From Chamaea fasciata (taxonomy: Eukaryota > Chordata > Aves > Passeriformes > Sylviidae): a stretch of DNA of 64,000 nt. The notes beneath the pieces were generated by a model. It was not told where the DNA came from. It saw only the letters and a list, made by a program, of their open reading frames with translations, and ran no database searches. The stretch lies in the NCBI GenBank assembly GCA_029207755.1, contig JARCOQ010000002.1:4402001-4466000 (forward strand), read 5' to 3'. The position numbers and the translations under genes were made by a program. Shown here in pieces: positions 58,225 through 64,000 of the stretch; within the stretch, counting starts at the first letter, position 1, and every line of letters begins with the position of its first letter.

Positions 58225-60595
58225 CAATATTTTTAAAACTAATCTAATTTTCCACACGAACAACTGTGGCAGTTGAACCCAATAGAGCCTTGAAAATCCA
58301 GAGGACCGTAACAACCACAAAACTTCCCCTGGCAAGTTAACACAACCTCTCCAGAGCCTCGACTCTTCTCAGAAAGTTCCCGTGCTTACTCTTAAATCCT
58401 TCACATGTTCAGCCATGTGTAGAAGAGATCTGGACTACCAATGTCACCCATGATATAAAGGCAGACATGTTAAACTTATTTCTGAAAGTGGGAGGGAATA
58501 AGGAGAAACTTTGCAGCTGAGTGCTGTTGGCCCACACTTCAGCAAGTTTTGCCCCGTTTTTCACAACCTCTGCTTAGCACATTCAAGCTACAGTCTTGAA
58601 AAACAGAGCTCTGATAAGGTTGCAGGTACAGAACTTATTTCTTCCAGGCTCCTTATTTTGTAATTTTCCACATCTGGGTAACATAATTCACACCCTAGAA
58701 ACAGAACATGGGTTCCACTGACTATACAGAAATGTCTGCTCTTGACTTGGCCCTCTCTGCTGAGAGATCTGTGTTTCTATCTAGACACTGCATATATCTT
58801 AAATTGAGTTTATTGTTGTGGCAACAGCACACTTGTTTAGACTGATTATAGGCAACATGCATTTGATAAGTACCATTAGTGCATTCCTTTACACACTGAT
58901 GGCTACTGAAATTTCACTTTGGAGAACATCGAATGGGAGTCCTTTGCTTTGGACACAAACATGTAGAGTCCTCATCCAACAGGAAAATAAAAAGAGTTCT
59001 TACAAGTCAGATGCATTTGGTTGTGGAAACCAGGCTAACTCATGAGGCTGTTGGACAAAGGATGTAATTTTTAAGCTCAGAGTAGAAGAATAGCTTGAAC
59101 TCAAAACACAACTGACCACAAAAGGGAAGAGCACAGGTTGAGAAGGTTGTCTCTCGGAAACATGGAATCCATTTGCTGAACCACTTCAGAAAATTCATAC
59201 TAGAAAAACAACAGAGGGCCTCCTGTTGCTAGTTTGTTGCAGGAATTGAAGTATTAGAGCCAAGGTGCAGGATACTAATGATAGAATAAGGAAAGCAAAG
59301 TAAACCCAGAGGGGAGACACAGCTGTCCTGTGTACTGAACTCAAGCAGGCTAGTCACTGTTCCATCCTATGAGGAAGCTCACACAAGAAGCCTTCCTCCA
59401 TGACGAGCAAGTTTGCCCAGTCACACAAAGTTATAACTGTACAGACCTCCTTCCAAAAGGCAAGCCAGGACACGCTTTCCTGTCAGGCTATGCTGCAAAA
59501 GAAATCCTTCTAGAATAGGTTTTTTAATACTAGACATACACAGAGTTTACTTAACTACCAAAAGCTTGTCTAAATGAAGAATATTTTATTGTGAAGATTC
59601 GTCCTTAACAAAGACCTCAAACATTACTACTGAAAACAGCAGCAAGTTGGAAGTAGAAACATCTTTCTGGTAGAGCTCAGGTTCAAGCGAAGGATAGCAT
59701 CCATTATTTCACCAGCTGACTATTTCTTGTTCAATCTGTGGGCCTTCTGCATGTAAAGCATCAAGAACAATGCCGCTATTTCCATTGCAAATGGTATGGC
59801 ATCCATCTGAAGCACAAAACTGCTACCAGCAAAACAGGCTCATATCCGCGGGATACTCAACCTACCGAGTCATTCCATGTCAAATAAAAAGGCTACTCGG
59901 TTTATACGTGCTCATGTAATTTCTGCTTCAAACTTAAAAGAATAAACAAATGAAGTGGGCTAAAAAAACCCCAAACCTTAATGCCTTCACCATTTTGTCT
60001 TCCTTTAGATCTTCCTTGGGTTTTAAATAGAGGCCCTGGGCTACAACTTCTGCCAACATTATCTAAAAACAAACTCCCCAGAAGGAAGGATCGAAAGCAG
60101 CAGGTGCATGATTGAAATCAAACTCTCAGGAGTGAATACATTCCATGCTGCTACTCTGCTAGCAGGGTTGAGGTGTCACCAGGCAGTGCTGTGCCAGCCT
60201 TTCACACACCCTCAGGAACATTTCCAAAGGCATTCAGGAGAAAGAAGCAGTGCACACCGGACCAACCTGAAGCGTTATAAGGACTGTACACAGCTGGCAA
60301 AGCAAAGCAAATCTTAACGTGGTATACACCATTAACTGTTTCCTTTCACCCATTAAAGTGGAACTGCCTAATACTCCATTTGCACCAGCAAAAATGATTC
60401 ATTTCTGTGCATGGAAAAAACAAAGTTTAATGCGAGTGAAAACATGACAAGAAATATTTAGAAATTAATTTTCAAAAACCACATAATATTCAGAAACAAA
60501 CATACTCAAACGCCTGTTTCAAAATTTACCATCCAAAAATATATTCTTTTACTTAGAGATATAAGTTCTTACATGAACTTATACGACAGAATGAA

Positions 60596-60600
<5 letters not shown>

Positions 60601-60645
<45 letters not shown>
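60601..60645. repeat. (TA)n microsatellite
   Basis: About 22 TA units followed by GTATGTATACAC. Likely length-polymorphic. Confidence 0.97.
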
Positions 60646-60653
<8 letters not shown>

Positions 60654-61360
60654 ACACATTGAGCTTCAGGGGGAAAAGCCTTGAAAATAAATAAAACCTA
60701 TTGTAAAACTGTGATGATCCATTACTATAAATAACTTTAAAAGACACGAAGAAGGAATTATGGCATGTCTGTTCTGCAGTCCTGATGGAATCTCAGCGCA
60801 GGAAATATATTATCCCAGTAACCTTAAGCACAGCTTGCAACGGTATCAATGGCAACCACTGTGCACTCCCCCTTATTTTCTATTACACACGAAGAACCTT
60901 GCTATATTAAAAACACACAGACATAACATACATTCTGTTGTGGAATGGCACAATACAGTTACTACATTCCTTCAACACTTAGGCTCCCTCTCATTCATTT
61001 TAATGCTTTAAAATTCGTAACACACAGATATGCAAGTCAAGTCCAATGTTTGTTAGAAGGCAAATGCTTCTCAGACTGAAATCCTAAAAGCAAAAGGACT
61101 GTATTAATATCACCCAAGTCTGTGCAGAGGAAAGGAATTCTCCTGGAGCGAGGGAAAAGAGGAAAACAAACAAACCAACCAACCAAAGCATGTATTTCCC
61201 TGGTACAGATCGAGCTATCCATCTAGCAAGCAGCTACTTGCTGCCGATTCTCTGGTGAGCTTCAGCCCCCCAAATACCTTCTGCATATGTGATTAAGCCA
61301 CTATGCATAGTCAATCTCCCAGCCTCGGTGTCCGCAAGAAAGAGCTGAGCTGGTACCCAC

Positions 61361-61388
61361 CTAGAACGTAGTCGCTGCAGTCCAGCAT
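61361..61388 (-). CDS. POU2F1: POU2F1 alternative first coding exon 1L (Oct-1L)
   Basis: On the minus strand ATG (61386-61388) opens MLDCSDYVL and one base of the next codon, then donor GTGGGTA. Joined to exon 2 it gives MLDCSDYVL-DSR-MNNPS, the N-terminus of mammalian Oct-1L, the isoform made from a tissue-specific (mainly lymphoid) promoter. The start context has G at -3 and is acceptable. An in-frame ATG lies 30 codons upstream at 61476-61478 with no stop between, in a weak context (T at -3, T at +4), so a longer N-terminus of 784 residues in total is possible. The exon's 5' untranslated part and start site cannot be fixed by eye. Confidence 0.93.
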
Positions 61389-61478
61389 TGCTGTGGTATC
61401 CTCTACAGGTTCAGATAGTCCAAGGAACGGGAGAATGGCAATTTCTATCAAATCTACACTACTGCTCTGACTGAACAT
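61389..61478 (-). other. POU2F1: Exon 1L 5' leader with in-frame upstream ATG
   Basis: These 90 bases form 30 open codons in frame with the Oct-1L ATG, starting at ATG 61476-61478 and reading MFSQSSSVDLIEIAILP and onwards. I treat them as 5' UTR by analogy with the described Oct-1L N-terminus, but the open frame is real. Confidence 0.5.
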
Positions 61479-61718
61479 GAAAGGGAGTGGGGAGGTGGGG
61501 GGAGAAACACAACTTCAGTTACACCATAGCAATCTTCAACTGAACAGGGAAACTTCAGTTGCTGTGTGGAGTTTTAGTCTCTCCTACTAGCTGTGTCTGA
61601 CATTGTCAAGGCGACTGAAGCGTGAAAAGTTCCCCTTTTTGTAATAAAATAGAAACAAAGATTGCAGCTGGCAGTTTCCATAATGAAGCTTAATCAGTAT
61701 GCGCCTGATTAGGGCCTT

Positions 61719-61726
61719 ATGCAAAT
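61719..61726 (+). promoter_or_regulatory. Octamer ATGCAAAT
   Basis: Perfect octamer, about 330 bp upstream of the Oct-1L ATG. Confidence 0.75.
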
Positions 61727-61841
61727 CTCCTCTCGTTAGCACAGCAGCCAGCACTTTGAAGTCCATGAACAATTCATTTGCAGAGTACACTGAAAGCGCT
61801 CCCTGCATAATTTAAATCACGGTATAAATATTTATCAGCTC

Positions 61842-61849
61842 ATTTGCAT
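61842..61849 (-). promoter_or_regulatory. Octamer (ATTTGCAT on plus) followed by ATTAAT
   Basis: Perfect octamer on the minus strand, about 454 bp upstream of the Oct-1L ATG. On the plus strand it reads directly into ATTAAT, which adds a homeodomain-type core next to the octamer. Confidence 0.75.
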
Positions 61850-61900
61850 ATTAATTGGCAGTGCATGAAGGGAAAAATTATCTCCCGAGTGCCAGCATAA

Positions 61901-63872
61901 TAATTAGGGAACAAAATGAATTTTCTTCCAATAGCTTGGCTTCTCAGCCCTAACTCAAGCACAGTACCACAGGGGATCAGGGAGGGGAAAGAGACAGAGT
62001 TCTGTTCAAATGCCACTGAAATGACACGTACAAATTAGAAACAACTCTACAGACTTAAGCACCTTTAATCTTATTCCTGCTGGCAACAATAACATCAGTA
62101 ATAAAGGGGATTTGGAAAAAGCTTTCCACACAATCCAAATAATCCCACGAAAACAATTAGCAAGGTAGAAGCCGAACACAAAGCTGTCAAACCGGTGCTT
62201 GCACATCTGCGTGGAGTTTTCCACATCCGAACGCGCACTGTTTCAGCAAGGTCCCAAGCAGGGAAGAGAGTCCTACCAGGGCAAGGAAGTGGCACGATTC
62301 TCTTTAAACAGCTAAAGAGCTTGGTGATTCATTATCGGGTAATCCCTTTGCCACGGCCAACTTAACAGCAGTGGATATGTCAAGTATTGTGTAACATTTG
62401 ACACCCATTAATCTATCCCGAGTGAAATCAAAATAGATTTAGTCTTTTGCTTTCCAATGACTTCCAAGGAAGAAAAAAAAAAATCTATTACTAATCCCTT
62501 CAAACACGTACACAATATGGCTAAAGAAAGCTTATTGCAGAGCTATGGTTTTTGAAAGGGGCACGTCACACCCACGTTGCATCTTTGAACCACTCATGAT
62601 AACCAGAACGTGCTTGCAGCTGTGACCACAAAGTACGCTGGAGCACTGGAGAACTGAGAAGAGGCTTTGGTCTATGGAGAAATCAATCTTCTTTTCCAAA
62701 AGTGGTCCACTTTTGGAAAAGTAAGTAAGTGGACTAACTATGAGGCTCTATTAAACCATCTCAAATAGTTTGTTTGCCACTCAAATACTTGTGTCCTAAA
62801 CATCAAGAACATTTATATAAAAATTCAAGCGTGATGTGGACATCATAAAATTTATTACTCCATATTCTGATCAAGAAAAGGTAATATGATGATGCAGATG
62901 ATTATAGGGTTGAGCCACCCACTTCCAGGTGCTAATGTGAATTTAAACAGTAAGTTGTTTTTCTCTTTTTTTTTCCTTTTAAAACACCCTAGCTGTACTT
63001 TTCTTCTCCTCATTTCTGAAGTGAATTCAAGCACCACCTCTCCAAACAAGAGGGAGTGAGAGAAAAGGGACTTCTCAATCATCCAGTACTGACTAGAATT
63101 TATTTCCACGCTTGACCTCTTCTTCTGTTCAGGTTCATATCTCTACTTAACACAAGATGTTCCCAGCTATATATTTAACATGAGTGATCTACACTTGAAA
63201 AAGATTGCGAGAGGGAGAAGGTGCTCCCTACCACAGGGAAACAACTGCATGTGCTGAATAGGTTTTCCTAATACCTTGTTTCCAACTTGGTTTTCTACTC
63301 TTTCACATGTCCCACTGAGACCTCTGAGGCACATCTTCATGGTTCACAGTCCTTCAGCAAACTTCACTCCTGCACACATGCTTTTGGAGCACGCTGGGAG
63401 ATAATCCCTTTGCTTTATGGGAAGAACCTGGACACCAATGGTGCAACAAACCAAACAACTCACAAGGCAAGCGTCTGAGCTGAGGCAGCAGGAGCAGGAC
63501 AGCAGAGCTCTCCTCACAGCAGAGTGTGTTGTTGGGCTGGGGGAACACAGGTGCAGGCCCGAGAGCGCAGGAAGTGGCCGTTGGAATCGAGCACCCGTGT
63601 GGCCATGGCTCATCTGCCTCACAAACATCAACCCCCACACAAATCTTCACTGGAGCTGGAACGTCCACTAATAGCCTAAGTGAAATAAAAATTTACGCGT
63701 TGACCTGCCAAACTAACAACCGGCCAAAAAAAAAGAAGACAAATAAACAAAAACCCACACCAAGCCAACCAGCCAACCAATACTAAACACCACAAAACAC
63801 CCAGACCAAACGGTTCTTTCAGTGACTACTTCATTCTTTGACAATTTTAGTATCTTACCTTTTATCTAAGCT
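61901..63872 (-). other. POU2F1: Upstream of exon 1L; intron 1 of the 1U transcript
   Basis: No exon is recognised. The 1U exon, which in mammals encodes an Ala-rich MADGGAAS-type N-terminus in a CpG island, is not present, so the main promoter lies outside the window. A 31-bp palindrome sits at 62691-62721 and a CCAA/AACC-rich stretch at about 63740-63780. Confidence 0.7.
62691..62721. repeat. Perfect 31-bp palindrome
   Basis: Fifteen-base arms CTTTTCCAAAAGTGG and CCACTTTTGGAAAAG flank a single T. The arms are complementary throughout. Confidence 0.95.
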
Positions 63873-64000
63873 CATAGAATCACGGAATGGTCTGCGTTGG
63901 AAGGGACCTCAATGATCACGCAGTTCCAACCCCCTGCCCTGGGCAGGGACACCTTTCACTAGACCAGGTTGCTCAAAGCTTCATCCAGCCTGGCCAGGAA
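63873..64000 (-). mobile_element. CR1 LINE 3' end (minus orientation), cut by window edge
   Basis: On the plus strand the segment starts 'CATAGAATCACGGAATGG', then 'TTGGAAGGGACCTCAATGAT' and continues into 'CCAGGTTGCTCAAAGCTTC', the reverse of a typical CR1 3' end. It continues beyond the window and lies in the same strand sense as POU2F1. Confidence 0.95.

Larger units (their letters stand above)
56583..61360 (-). other. POU2F1: POU2F1 intron 1L
   Basis: A 4.8-kb GT-AG intron between exon 1L (donor GTGGGTA) and exon 2. It contains a CR1 copy at 57765-58224 and a (TA)n array at 60601-60645. For the 1U transcript this would be the 3' part of a larger first intron. Confidence 0.85.
61560..61900 (-). 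promoter_or_regulatory. POU2F1: Candidate Oct-1L promoter region
   Basis: AT-rich, motif-dense sequence directly upstream of exon 1L. It contains perfect octamers at 61719-61726 and 61842-61849, the variant ATTTGCAG at 61776-61783 and several TAAT cores. The mammalian L promoter is known to be controlled by Oct-1/Oct-2 through octamer sites; the arrangement here fits that. No TATA box is seen in a standard position before the leader. Confidence 0.6.

Noticed and set aside
1..64000. CRISPR arrays, tRNA or rRNA genes, bacterial operons
   Set aside because: No regularly spaced repeats, no tRNA cloverleaf with A/B boxes and no rRNA-like sequence was seen; the window is vertebrate genomic DNA.

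Overview
This window is vertebrate chromosomal DNA, almost certainly from a bird. It carries two genes arranged tail to tail. The plus strand enters at the 3' end of CD247 (T-cell receptor zeta chain, CD3 zeta). The minus strand carries nearly all of POU2F1 (Oct-1), whose exons run from about 61.4 kb down to 14.5 kb. The avian call rests on several CR1 retroposon copies in both orientations, with their typical 3' ends, and on an LTR-like fragment of avian endogenous-retrovirus type. No bacterial-style genes, operons or CRISPR arrays are present, and most long open frames are chance frames or antisense shadows.

Layout: 1-1123 holds the last two CD247 coding exons, which together encode the third ITAM. 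Next come the CD247 3' UTR and a probable poly(A) site (AATAAA at 1976-1981 followed by a GT-rich stretch). About 1.2 kb of intergenic DNA follows. The predicted distal POU2F1 poly(A) signal is ATTAAA at 3248-3253 on the minus strand. The POU2F1 3' UTR would then fill 3.23-14.50 kb, about 11.3 kb, similar to the very long mammalian one. It contains three GC/CpG-rich blocks, simple repeats and an A/GA tract close to the stop codon.

Sixteen POU2F1 coding exons are resolved to the base, all with GT-AG introns and consistent phases. They encode a 754-residue Oct-1L-type protein: an alternative lymphoid-type N-terminus (exon 1L at 61361-61388), a Gln-rich activation region, the POU-specific domain (about residues 289-363), the POU homeodomain (about 389-448) and a Ser/Thr/Ala-rich C-terminus. 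The ubiquitous first exon (1U) is not in the window and should lie beyond 64 kb. Upstream of exon 1L are two perfect octamer motifs and a variant. Octamers bind Oct-1 and Oct-2, so this fits the autoregulated L promoter described for mammalian Oct-1.

The introns hold CR1 fragments (20.0, 32.4-33.3, 50.2, 57.8-58.2 and 63.9 kb), an LTR fragment (36.8-37.1 kb), a 150-bp polypyrimidine tract directly upstream of exon 7, a (TA)n array and motif-dense candidate regulatory elements. I saw no novel multi-gene system. The most interesting items are the in-frame upstream ATG of exon 1L, the octamer cluster, two perfect palindromes, a motif-dense intronic element at 45.9-46.2 kb, and a tandem NAG splice acceptor in CD247.
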